This document shows positions 53,964 to 62,774 of a stretch of DNA of 64,000 nt, one piece after another. The position numbers were made by a program, and so were the translations under genes. Source of the DNA: Paenibacillus solanacearum (GTDB lineage: Bacteria > Bacillota > Bacilli > Paenibacillales > NBRC-103111); the NCBI RefSeq assembly GCF_910593845.1, contig NZ_CAJVAS010000008.1, positions 1 to 64,000 on the forward strand, read 5' to 3'. The stretch's first letter is position 1. Each line of letters opens with the position of its first letter. Under the pieces are notes generated by a model. It worked only from the letters and a program-made list of their open reading frames with translations, did not search any database and had not been told where the DNA came from.

Positions 53964-55601
53964 TTATTTGAGCTTCCCCATCAGCATGGTGATTGTTTTC
54001 CGTTGTTCAGGCAGCGGTTCGCGCAGTTTTCCCTGATCCACTAGATGCTTCAGTATATAAGCGATGAGCGCTCCGCCTGCGGAGTTGATCCAGGTCATAT
54101 AGGCGATTTGCGGTTCAAGATGTTTCGGCTGGCCCTGCATGGCAATGTGCAGCGATTGTTCGTACAGTTTCGTAATCGCAGGGGCGTAGGCAGGGGACAA
54201 GTCTGGAATGACCGTATGGATGTGCCGGAGCGTCTCGGGACGGTCGACCAGAACGGCGTTGAACGTATACCCCTTAGCGGTTTTGAGAAGATACTGCTTT
54301 GAGAGCAGCAGCGCGTAATCCTCTACATGCGCGTCATTTTCCGGCAGCTCGCCTTTCCAAAAGCGGCGGCATAACTCTACTTCACCGGGAGTAAAGTTTT
54401 TCCAGCCTCCGTCGCGGTCGCTCCAGAATGTGTCGAACCGCCATATGGACAAATTTCCTCTGTCGATGCGATCCATTGGCCCGTTTCTCCAATAAGGCTG
54501 CGGGTCGAATCCAAGATCCGGGAACGGATCCCTTTTCAGCTCCGCATAAGCAATATATTGGCCTCCGTCTTTCCTGAGCGGAACGACTTTTGCGGCGGGC
54601 GGCCCCAATCGGCCAAGCCGGCTTGCTTGCTCCTCGATATTTTTGGGGAGCAGCGTCCACAACAGGAAGTTAAAGTCATTCTCCGGGTATAAGAGCCCGG
54701 ATTGTTCAATCTGATCTTGAACGTCCATGATCGCGTCAAAATGCAGCTCGGCAATGTGAGCGGCACATTCTTTGTACAGCTTGTGCGTGCATTGCAACTG
54801 CTCGCGGGAATGATCGCGGATAATGAAGTCCGTCCTGTATTTCTTGGCTGCTGTTTCGGTAATAAACCCGTACTCCGCGAGATGTGCAACTTCGTCTTCA
54901 ATAAAATGAGCCGGCGTGCCGAGCTCCACAGCCAGTTCGTTCACGCTCATCGGCTTATGATACATGGCGTACACGATATTTTGCGTCAGGTTGCGTTTGA
55001 GAAAATGCCAAGTTTCTCCAAGCTTGCCGGGTCGGCCGCTGTATCCCATACGGGTCAGTTGAATCGGGCTGACACTTAAATGTCCACGGGTCACACGTTC
55101 CATTCCTTTCTTTATTTCGTTTCTGGCATCATGCAGATGCCATTTTACGGTACCGAGCGGAATGCTCAGCTTATCGGCAATTTCTTGCTGCTTCATGCCG
55201 TCATAATAATGCATGACCGTGATGCGCCGCTGCAAGCCGGACAAATAGGTCAGCTCCCGGCGCAGCGTATGGTAAGTTTCGCTGTTGACCAGCTGCTGCA
55301 GCGGTTCCGGGCCTTCCTCGGATAATAAGTCAGTCATGCCGTTAATTTCAAGATGCTGCAGCTGACCCGACTTTTTCTTCACCCAGTGTACCCAGGTATA
55401 GCGCGCAACCGTCCACACATAAGCGTCCAGCTGGCGAATGTCCACACCGGCATTCAAGGACTTGAGCAGCTGCAGCAAAATGTCTTGTGCGAGATCCTCC
55501 GCTTCTTGGCGATTCCCCAGCCGGTTCAAAGCAAAGCCGAAGACGGGCTTCGTATAGGGTTGGATCGTTTCTGTCATATCGATGGCGGAATGAGCGCTCA
55601 T
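53964..55601 (-). CDS. ECF sigma factor with a long C-terminal extension
   Basis: A 545-residue protein. Residues 1-170 form an ECF sigma factor: region 2 (VFGFALNRLGNRQEAEDLAQ) and region 4 (MKQQEIADKLSIPLGTVKWH). The remaining 370 residues are unusual for the group (ECF factors are about 160-200 residues). They begin with a predicted winged helix (about 200-265, MSVNELAVELGTPAHFIEDE) and continue into a mixed alpha/beta part with an aromatic-rich FWSDRDGGWKNFTP segment. No anti-sigma gene is adjacent, so control may be built into the extension. AAGGAGG lies six bases before the ATG, and an ECF-like promoter precedes it. Confidence 0.88.
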   Translation of the reverse strand: MSAHSAIDMTETIQPYTKPVFGFALNRLGNRQEAEDLAQDILLQLLKSLNAGVDIRQLDAYVWTVARYTWVHWVKKKSGQLQHLEINGMTDLLSEEGPEPLQQLVNSETYHTLRRELTYLSGLQRRITVMHYYDGMKQQEIADKLSIPLGTVKWHLHDARNEIKKGMERVTRGHLSVSPIQLTRMGYSGRPGKLGETWHFLKRNLTQNIVYAMYHKPMSVNELAVELGTPAHFIEDEVAHLAEYGFITETAAKKYRTDFIIRDHSREQLQCTHKLYKECAAHIAELHFDAIMDVQDQIEQSGLLYPENDFNFLLWTLLPKNIEEQASRLGRLGPPAAKVVPLRKDGGQYIAYAELKRDPFPDLGFDPQPYWRNGPMDRIDRGNLSIWRFDTFWSDRDGGWKNFTPGEVELCRRFWKGELPENDAHVEDYALLLSKQYLLKTAKGYTFNAVLVDRPETLRHIHTVIPDLSPAYAPAITKLYEQSLHIAMQGQPKHLEPQIAYMTWINSAGGALIAYILKHLVDQGKLREPLPEQRKTITMLMGKLK

Positions 55602-55628
55602 TCGAGACCTCCTTGCGTGATCGATCAT

Positions 55629-55660
55629 CTATATAGTGGGGAAAAGCGGATAAAGGTTGG
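55629..55660 (-). promoter_or_regulatory. ECF-like promoter of the sigma factor gene
   Basis: On the minus strand CCAACCTTTA (55660-55651) matches the AACCTT-type -35 element of ECF promoters and CTATATAG (55636-55629) lies 15 bases beyond. This suggests that the sigma factor transcribes its own gene. No matching sigma-A pair is as good nearby. Confidence 0.55.
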
Positions 55661-55914
55661 CCTATTTTTGAAAAAATTATTGTTCATCCCAGTCAAGAGA
55701 AAGGAGGCACGCATTCTCTATCGATTCATTATTGGCTGAATGGCCGGCGATCTCCTGCATTCAAAATGTTGAATGGTGAAAGAAGGGTCGGCAAGGTTGA
55801 AAATCCGCCGCTACCCGATATCATGCCGCCGCGAAACGGGCAGCCCCCAAACCAGCTGCAGGAAATTCATGTATAATGAAAAGCATACGATACCGAACAT
55901 TGAGGAGAACCAGG
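55661..55914. other. Divergent gap between the sigma factor and the LuxR regulator
   Basis: No gene is seen. A perfect dyad CATTCAA-AATG-TTGAATG lies at 55758-55775 and a TATAAT box at 55872-55877. The dyad may serve either direction. The only ORF here is the short in-frame extension at 55876-55914 before the LuxR start. Confidence 0.45.
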
Positions 55915-58518
55915 ATGCCGCAACCGTTTGATGCCGTTATGCTGATGACCAAAACGAAACCACCTGCGCCGCCGGGCAAAGAGGTGGAGCGCAGCCATAT
56001 TTTGCATACGCTGCCTACGGTCGCTGAGCGAGTCCGGCTTGTGTCCGTCTGCGCGCCGGCAGGCTCCGGCAAGACGACGGTGCTCAGTCAATGGGCACGC
56101 CGGGAATCGGCGCATCTGGCCTGGGTGTCGCTTGACGCGTCGGATAACGATCCTACCCGTTTTTGGCGCTACGTTATTCAAGCTCTTGGCGTGGGCGTGC
56201 CTTCAATCGAGACAAGTGCCGTCATAGCTCTGGTCCAATCGTTCCCGAACGTATCGCTGCATACCATGATCGATGCCATGATCAACGAGCTTGCAGCCCT
56301 GGCTGAACCGACGATCATTCTGCTGGAAGATTATCATGTCATTCGCGATGCTGCCATTCATGACAGTCTTTCATATTTTATCGATTATTTGCCTGACCGC
56401 GTCTGCGTAGCGATCACGAGCCGCACGGAGCTCCCATTCCCGGCTTCGAAATGGAACGCAAGAGGAGAGCGGGCGGAAGTTTCGGCCATGCAGCTTTTGT
56501 TTACCGAGGACGAGGCGATTTCGTTTTACCGGGACGTAGCGCTTATTCCATTAACCGGAGATCAAGTGGAAAGACTGATGAGAAGCACGGAAGGCTGGGT
56601 TGCCGGTCTGCAGCTGCTCGGGATCGTGCTTCGGCATCATCGGAACATAGACGCCTTTCTCGAACGGTTTTCGGGACATCATCCGATGCTGTCGGATGAT
56701 TTGTTCCAGGAGGTGTTCGGCGAGCTGGATCGGGAACTGCGCGAATTTCTGCTCGAAACTTCGATTCTTCAGCGGATGGATGCGGAGTTGTGCGAAGCTT
56801 TTACAGGGCGATCGGACTGTGCGGAGCTGCTCTTTCGGGTGAAACGTCTCCAGCTTTTTCTCGTCCCGCTTGACGATTTCGGACAGTGGTACCGATATCA
56901 CCATCTTTTCGCCGATTTTTTGCAAAATGAATTGAAGCGCAGCAGCAAAGCGCGTTGGTTGCAGCTTCATGATGCGGCAGCCCGCCGGTTTGCGGAAAGA
57001 AAATTGCTCGACGAAGCGACCGATCATGCGATCGCCGCGGAAAATTATCGGTTGGTGGAACTACTGCTGGAATCGAACATCGTTTCGGTGCTGCAGCGGG
57101 GACAATTCGCGACATTGCTGCGCTGGTTCGGCGCGCTTCCCGAGCCGGAGCTTCTTGCGCCGCAGTTGCAGCTGCTTAACGCGTTTCTACTTGCTGTGTC
57201 AGGACAATTCGACCTTGCCGAAGCGAGACTAGCCTCGCTGGAACGCCGCGCGGAATTGGCCCCGGAAGACGAGCAAGGGCCGATCCGCAGCGGATTGTTT
57301 TTCGTTCGCGCCAACTTGGCGTTTACCAGCGGGCGGTTCGAGGATTGGTACGAATATGCGGATCGTATTCCGGAGATGCTTCCGGAAAGTCCGGTTTTTT
57401 ACAATTTCAATTACAACCGTACGGAGCCCCTCGTGCGTCGAACCGATTTTTCTTTTAAAGGGGCGCTGCCTCCGGAAGCGGAGGGAATCGTTTCTCGGTT
57501 TATCTCGATGCTCGAATCGCGTGGATGGCATGATGCGCTCATTACGCAGTATGTGCTTCAATCGGTTGCCGAAGGATGCTACGAATGGGGCCGGTTCGGG
57601 GAATGCGATTCGTTGCTTGCCCGAACGGAGAAAGTGGGACGCAACCGGAAAATTCCGGGCTTGTACGTTCCGAGCCGTATCACGTACGCGAGAGTGCGCT
57701 TAGCTGCGGGCGATACGCAGTTGGCGAGGGAAACGATCGAGGCGGCAGAGGAGACCGTGCGTGCATGGGAGGAATATGCGTGGACTTCGCCGCTGCAGGC
57801 TTTTCTGGCGCGCTTGGATATGATGGAAGGGGCTCTGGATCGTGCGGATGAACGATTAAGGCTGCTCCATCTGTTCCCGGGCGACAAGCCAACGTTTGAT
57901 CGGGCTTTCGAATACATGGTGCTTGCCCGGCTGCTTTTGCGGATGGGCCGGGAGGCGGAGGCGCTGCGGCTTCTTGGGCTGCTCCGGCCTTTATGCGTAA
58001 GGGAACGATGCGTGTCCGACATTGCGGAAATCGCAGTGCTTCGGTCGCTGGCGGAGATGCAGCTGGACCATCGGGCCTCCGCTCTCCGGCATCTGGATGA
58101 AGCGCTGGCGATTGGTGAGGCGAACCGCTACCTCCGCATATTTGTAGATGAAGGCGAGCGTATGGCTGACTTGCTCCAGCACTATGCCCGGCTGCGCTTC
58201 GCGGGTCATGCTTCTTCCGACAGCAAGGTAGCGGACTTGTCTGGCGTTTCGGGTGAATATGTTGGCGGACTGATCGAACAATTTCCCGAGGCCAGACCCG
58301 CTTCGGCCGCGGCGGTGTTAGTGGAGCCGTTAACCCGCAGCGAGATGAATTTGCTGGAGCGGCTGCGTCAAGGCGACTCCAACAAGCAAATCGCCAAGGA
58401 ACTGTATTTAACGGAGGGAACGGTAAAAGTGTATTTGTCCCGCATTTACAGCAAGCTCGGTGTATCATCGCGCACGCAAGCAATTCTAAAAGCTCAAGCG
58501 CTGGAGCTATTCGAATAA
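55915..58518 (+). CDS. MalT-like LuxR-family transcriptional regulator
   Basis: An 867-residue STAND-class regulator. Near the N-terminus CAPAGSGKTTVLSQW is the Walker A of the NTPase, followed by ILLEDYHVIRD (Walker B) and a winged-helix segment with CITSRTELP-like sensor. A middle of TPR-like helices (about 400-770) is followed by a C-terminal LuxR helix-turn-helix (EPLTRSEMNLLERLRQGDSN, then TEGTVKVYLSRIYSKLG). Ligand and ATP binding should drive oligomerisation as in MalT (901 residues). GAGGAG lies seven bases before the ATG at 55915. Target genes are not evident. Confidence 0.93.
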   Translation: MPQPFDAVMLMTKTKPPAPPGKEVERSHILHTLPTVAERVRLVSVCAPAGSGKTTVLSQWARRESAHLAWVSLDASDNDPTRFWRYVIQALGVGVPSIETSAVIALVQSFPNVSLHTMIDAMINELAALAEPTIILLEDYHVIRDAAIHDSLSYFIDYLPDRVCVAITSRTELPFPASKWNARGERAEVSAMQLLFTEDEAISFYRDVALIPLTGDQVERLMRSTEGWVAGLQLLGIVLRHHRNIDAFLERFSGHHPMLSDDLFQEVFGELDRELREFLLETSILQRMDAELCEAFTGRSDCAELLFRVKRLQLFLVPLDDFGQWYRYHHLFADFLQNELKRSSKARWLQLHDAAARRFAERKLLDEATDHAIAAENYRLVELLLESNIVSVLQRGQFATLLRWFGALPEPELLAPQLQLLNAFLLAVSGQFDLAEARLASLERRAELAPEDEQGPIRSGLFFVRANLAFTSGRFEDWYEYADRIPEMLPESPVFYNFNYNRTEPLVRRTDFSFKGALPPEAEGIVSRFISMLESRGWHDALITQYVLQSVAEGCYEWGRFGECDSLLARTEKVGRNRKIPGLYVPSRITYARVRLAAGDTQLARETIEAAEETVRAWEEYAWTSPLQAFLARLDMMEGALDRADERLRLLHLFPGDKPTFDRAFEYMVLARLLLRMGREAEALRLLGLLRPLCVRERCVSDIAEIAVLRSLAEMQLDHRASALRHLDEALAIGEANRYLRIFVDEGERMADLLQHYARLRFAGHASSDSKVADLSGVSGEYVGGLIEQFPEARPASAAAVLVEPLTRSEMNLLERLRQGDSNKQIAKELYLTEGTVKVYLSRIYSKLGVSSRTQAILKAQALELFE

Positions 58519-58585
58519 ACGCGAATCGGGATGGCCGGGCTTATCGTTGCAATGTAAGCATCTCGGGCATCTCATAACGGCAATC

Positions 58586-58625
58586 AAACAAGCCTGCATC
58601 GTCTTTGGACGGCGCAGGCTTGTTT
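58586..58625. terminator. Terminator after the LuxR regulator gene
   Basis: AAACAAGCCTGC and GCAGGCTTGTTT pair perfectly over 12 bp, with a second stem GTC/GAC in the loop. It can act in both directions. Confidence 0.85.
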
Positions 58626-58705
58626 GGCGTAAACCGGGTGATTTGACACTATACGGCAGTACGCTGAACGAAATCCAGGTCTTAATGGAACGGTCTAAAC
58701 CATCG

Positions 58706-59638
58706 TTACCGCTCGATGCTCCGTACGAATGACAGCACGATATCTTGCGGGTAGTCCCCGAACCCGGAGCCGAACAAGTTGAGGCCGCCTTGGTACTCCG
58801 CTTCTGTGCTGACTTCAAAACGGATAAGGATCGGTTCGAGATATTTCAAATCCAGATCGGCCAGCGTCGTCTCCGCAGCGCGAACGCCGTTGATATAGCT
58901 GCCGCCGGCGGTGACTTTCCATTCCGTCAGTGCGCCGTACTCGGTGCCGTGGAACCAGCGGTCCGGGGTCAGCTTTCCTTTGCGGTCACCGAAGTCGCCC
59001 GGACTTCGGAAGGTGCCGACCGGCAAGTCGTTAATGTACAGCGTAATGTCCGACGGCCACGCCATTTGGAAGCTCGGCGCCTCGGAGCATAGCTCGGCCC
59101 GCAGCTGCAGCTCGTCGAGCGGAACGCCGGGCGGGAGCGAATTGGCGAAGTAATATTCGATGCTGCCCGTACCCGAGAACCAGAGGAGGGAAGCTTCGAT
59201 GCGATCGGGCATATAGAAGACGCGCGGATCGTCGATGGAGCCGATGATAGCGCCGTCTTTGCCGGCCATCCCGCATGTCGGCTGGATGGTGCAGCGCGAA
59301 TACATGCCGATCGGCATGTGAATTTCTTCCATCCGGTGGAGACCGTCCCCAGGCTTGACGGGCAGCTCGAGCAAGATCGACTTGCAGGTGACCGAGCATA
59401 TTTTTTCCCGGTTGGCGCCCGTCGCGGAGACGATCAGCCCGGCAAGCTCCAGCATTTGCACGTTGACGGTTATCGTCGGCTGGGTAACGCCGAGCGCTTC
59501 CGCCAGCTGAGAGACGCTCATCGGCTTGTCTCCCAGCGCTTCCAGGATGCGTACGCGCAGATCGCCGGACAGCGCCTTGCCGATCTCGGTAATGCGGGAA
59601 GCCGGATAGCGGATCATTTCTTGTTTGAACTCGCTCAT
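58706..59638 (-). CDS. ArsR-type regulator with C-terminal ligand domain, divergent from GH2 gene
   Basis: A 310-residue protein. The N-terminal winged helix (SGDLRVRILEALGDKPMSVS, then QLAEALGVTQPTITVNVQML) resembles ArsR regulators. The last 200 residues are beta-rich (CTIQPTCGMAGKDGAIIGSIDD; RFHGTEYGALTEWKVT-type segment) and likely bind a sugar or glycan fragment. Three Cys in CTIQPTCGMAGK surroundings could bind metal. It is divergent from a GH2 glycosidase 176 bases away, and the dyad over the GH2 promoter is its likely operator. AAGGAAGG precedes the ATG. Confidence 0.85.
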   Translation of the reverse strand: MSEFKQEMIRYPASRITEIGKALSGDLRVRILEALGDKPMSVSQLAEALGVTQPTITVNVQMLELAGLIVSATGANREKICSVTCKSILLELPVKPGDGLHRMEEIHMPIGMYSRCTIQPTCGMAGKDGAIIGSIDDPRVFYMPDRIEASLLWFSGTGSIEYYFANSLPPGVPLDELQLRAELCSEAPSFQMAWPSDITLYINDLPVGTFRSPGDFGDRKGKLTPDRWFHGTEYGALTEWKVTAGGSYINGVRAAETTLADLDLKYLEPILIRFEVSTEAEYQGGLNLFGSGFGDYPQDIVLSFVRSIER

Positions 59639-59746
59639 GTCAATCCTTCCTTGTCAGTAGATAGTAGCTCAAGTGTACACCAAAATGCAGTTATTGTAAA
59701 AACGATATGAACATAATGAATTTAAAATATAGAAAAACAAAAATAT

Positions 59747-59778
59747 ACATTGAAACTATTCAATGTGTGGAGTAGAAT
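59747..59778 (+). promoter_or_regulatory. GH2 gene promoter with operator dyad over the -35 box
   Basis: TTGAAA (59750-59755) and TAGAAT (59773-59778) are separated by 17 bases. The perfect dyad ACATTG-N8-CAATGT (59747-59766) covers the -35 box, so binding by the divergent ArsR-type protein would block RNA polymerase. Confidence 0.7.
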
Positions 59779-59814
59779 GAAATTGAAAAAAAAAGGAAAG
59801 GTCGTGTTCATCCC

Positions 59815-62568
59815 ATGATAACTCCTACTCACGAATTGCCGGCGACGGGCGCACCGCGCCCTGAATTCCCGCGGCCCGATTGGGAACGGGCGGATTGGTT
59901 ATCCTTGAACGGCGCATGGTCATTTCGTCTTAACCCCGGCTCAGACGGGCAAGAAGAGCTGTGGCAGGAGCAGAAGGAAAGCGAGTTCGACGCGCAGATC
60001 ATCGTGCCGTTTTCATGGGTCAGCCCGCTCTCGGGCATCGGCCGCAACGAGAAGGGAACCGGTTGGTACAGGCGCGGCATCCGCTGGTCTCCCGCACAAA
60101 CAGGTTCAAGGCTGTTTCTTTGCTTCGGAGCGGTGGACTACAGCTGCGATGTATGGATTAACGGCACGCATGCCGGTTCGCATGCCGGGGCTTACGGGTC
60201 GTTCGAGCTCGAGGTAACCGGGCTGTGGCGGACCGGTTCGGACAATGTTATCGTCGTTCGGGCTGAAGACTGCGATTACAGCTACCAGGCACGCGGTAAG
60301 CAGGGCTACGGCGAGCTGCGCGGCATTTGGCAGCCGGTCTGGCTGGAAGCCCGCTGCAGCAACTACATCAAGTCCGCCGCTTTTGCTACCCGCATCGACG
60401 GCAGCGTGAGCGTAACGGCAACGATCGAAGCGAAGCAAGCGGGCGCAGCGGTTCTGGCCTTTGATTTTGACAATGGAGCGGTGCGGCACAGCGAGGAGCT
60501 GCAGTTGAGCGAAGGTGCGAATGAGATCAGCGTGTCGTTTGCCGTCGACGAGCCGCGTCTCTGGAGTCCGGACACGCCAAGCTTGTACGAAGGGGAAGTG
60601 CGGCTTGCCAGCGAAGCAGGCGAAGATGCCGTGTCGACATACTTCGGCATCCGCGAGATCGGCACGGCGCTGTTCGGCGACCGGAGCTACCGCTGGATAA
60701 CGCTGAATGGGAAGCCCGTATATTTGAACGGCACGCTCGATCAGTCGTATCATCCTACAGGGTATTTCACGTATCCGTCGGATGAGGAGATGCGGGACGA
60801 AATTTACTTGATGAAGCGGCTCGGGTTGAATTTCGTCCGTATCCACATCAAGCCGGAAGAGCCGCGCAAGCTGTACTGGGCCGATAAGCTCGGCATCTTG
60901 GTCATGGAGGATATGCCTTGCTTCTGGGGCAATCCTGACGAAGCGGCACGTGCGGCGTATGAACGTGAAGCGCGCGAAGTGATCGAGCGCGACCGGAATC
61001 ATCCGTCCATTTTTTCGTGGGTCATGTTCAATGAGACGTGGGGGCTGAAGACGGACGACCAGGCGCCGGACCAGACGCGAGACTGGGTTCCCGCGAACCG
61101 GTATTTGCCGGAGACGCAGCAATGGGTGCGGGACATCTACCGGTGGGCCAAGCAGCTGGACCCGACCCGGCTTGTGGAGGATAACTCGCCGTGCAACTGG
61201 GACCATGTCGAGTCCGATCTGAATACATGGCATTTTTATAAAAACGGATACGAGATCGTACGGGAGCATGTCGAGGGCGTCGTGGATCAGACATTCCCCG
61301 GCTCGACGCTCAACTACTGCGAAGGCTTCACCCAGAGCGACGCTCCGCTCATGAACAGCGAATGCGGCAATGTGTGGGGCATCGAAGGCGGTGCCGGAGA
61401 CAGCGATATCGCGTGGCATTACCGGTACATGCTCAATGAATTCCGCCGTCATGACAAAATGTGCGGTTTCGTGTTTACCGAGTTCCGCGACGTCACTAAT
61501 GAATTCAACGGCTACTACCGGTTGAACGGAACGGAGAAACGGTTCGGCTATGAGGCGTTCGTCCCGGGCATGACACTGACCGACCTGCATTCCCCGGACT
61601 TTATCGTCATCGATGCGCCGCCTTGCCAGACCGTGGATGCCAGCGCCGCCGTTCAGGTTGCGCTGCTGCGCTCCAGCTTCGACGACCGCCATTTCGGGAA
61701 GACGCTGCGCTTGTCGTGGGAGCTGTGGTTCGACGATCTCGGCGTGCGCACGGTGGCCGATCAAGGCAGCGTCGCGCTGGAGTGGAACGGGTACGGCGTG
61801 TCGCCGCTCGCACCGCTCACCGTCCGTATGCCGGACCAGGATGCCGTCGCAGTGCTTGGCCTCAAGCTGTCGACGCTTGAGGGCGAAGCGGTAATGCGCA
61901 ATTTCACGACATTCGATGTGCGAAGCAAGGCGCATGACGATGCGGCGGAAGAGAGCAGCCGGCGGATCAGCGTCCCGGTCGGCCAGTTCAAGTCGCAAAC
62001 CTTCCCGTATCAGTGGAATGCGATTCAGGGCCATAAGACGAACGGGGGAGGAGCGGGGATGTTCGAATATGAAATCGCGCTGCCGGATCAGGCGGAGCTA
62101 GGCTTCCTGAGCAGCGTCGACATTTATTTCGAAGCCGGCGCCAAGCGGCTCCTCGTGCGCAATATCGAAGGCGATGTGCAGATCAAGGCGGATATCTCCT
62201 TCATGCATGGCGCGGACGCGCACACGGAACGCAATTCGAATACGTATTACATGACAGACGAGGAACGCCACGAGTCGCGGATCGAAGTGTGCATCGACGG
62301 GGAACCGGTCGAGTCGTTCCTGCTGCCCGACGACCCGGCCGACAGCCGAGGCGTGCTCTCCTGGCATTATCAGACGGTAGCGAACAAGCTGGAGGAAGCG
62401 GGTTCGTACGGCTATTTGTGCAAGGTCAGCGTTCCCGGCCGCATTGCGGCGAAGCTGGACCGCACGCGCAAGCTGCTGCTGACGATCCGGACGGATGAAG
62501 GCGGCGTAGCGTTGTACGGCCGCAATGCCGGACGGTATCCGATCGATCTGCTGGTAAGCTGCAACTAA
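59815..62568 (+). CDS. Glycoside hydrolase family 2 enzyme
   Basis: A 917-residue cytoplasmic GH2 enzyme. The N-terminal sugar-binding domain has ERADWLSLNGAWSFRL and GTGWYRRGIRW, the immunoglobulin-like domain follows, and the TIM barrel includes LNFVRIHIKPEEPRKLYWAD-type sequence, acid/base Glu in SWVMFNETWG (about residue 407) and nucleophile Glu in LMNSECGNVWG (about 521). Beta-galactosidase, beta-glucuronidase and other activities are all known in this family; LMNSECGNVWG differs from LacZ. An extra C-terminal beta domain of about 250 residues is present. It begins 36 bases after its -10 box. Confidence 0.9.
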   Translation: MITPTHELPATGAPRPEFPRPDWERADWLSLNGAWSFRLNPGSDGQEELWQEQKESEFDAQIIVPFSWVSPLSGIGRNEKGTGWYRRGIRWSPAQTGSRLFLCFGAVDYSCDVWINGTHAGSHAGAYGSFELEVTGLWRTGSDNVIVVRAEDCDYSYQARGKQGYGELRGIWQPVWLEARCSNYIKSAAFATRIDGSVSVTATIEAKQAGAAVLAFDFDNGAVRHSEELQLSEGANEISVSFAVDEPRLWSPDTPSLYEGEVRLASEAGEDAVSTYFGIREIGTALFGDRSYRWITLNGKPVYLNGTLDQSYHPTGYFTYPSDEEMRDEIYLMKRLGLNFVRIHIKPEEPRKLYWADKLGILVMEDMPCFWGNPDEAARAAYEREAREVIERDRNHPSIFSWVMFNETWGLKTDDQAPDQTRDWVPANRYLPETQQWVRDIYRWAKQLDPTRLVEDNSPCNWDHVESDLNTWHFYKNGYEIVREHVEGVVDQTFPGSTLNYCEGFTQSDAPLMNSECGNVWGIEGGAGDSDIAWHYRYMLNEFRRHDKMCGFVFTEFRDVTNEFNGYYRLNGTEKRFGYEAFVPGMTLTDLHSPDFIVIDAPPCQTVDASAAVQVALLRSSFDDRHFGKTLRLSWELWFDDLGVRTVADQGSVALEWNGYGVSPLAPLTVRMPDQDAVAVLGLKLSTLEGEAVMRNFTTFDVRSKAHDDAAEESSRRISVPVGQFKSQTFPYQWNAIQGHKTNGGGAGMFEYEIALPDQAELGFLSSVDIYFEAGAKRLLVRNIEGDVQIKADISFMHGADAHTERNSNTYYMTDEERHESRIEVCIDGEPVESFLLPDDPADSRGVLSWHYQTVANKLEEAGSYGYLCKVSVPGRIAAKLDRTRKLLLTIRTDEGGVALYGRNAGRYPIDLLVSCN

Positions 62569-62582
62569 CAGGCAATATAGGC

Positions 62583-62635
62583 AAAGGCGAAGCTTTCCAT
62601 GCTTACGAGGTGGTTAGACTTCGCTTTTCCTTTTT
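62583..62635 (+). terminator. Terminator after the GH2 gene
   Basis: GCGAAG and CTTCGC pair around a long loop and are followed by TTTTCCTTTTT. Confidence 0.6.
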
Positions 62636-62774
62636 ACGGGAAATATTTATGTGGAAAAAAGTGTATGAAACGGCATACAATGTGTGGAACATGCCTGCAG
62701 CGCTGGATGTGAAAAGGGAGACGTATTCGCATCGAGTCTCTAAGGAAAATTACCGTCAATAGGAGTGATTTTGC

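Noticed and set aside
60106..62034. Minus-strand 642-codon open frame
   Set aside because: It lies wholly opposite the GH2 gene, which has catalytic motifs, and shows no domain of its own.
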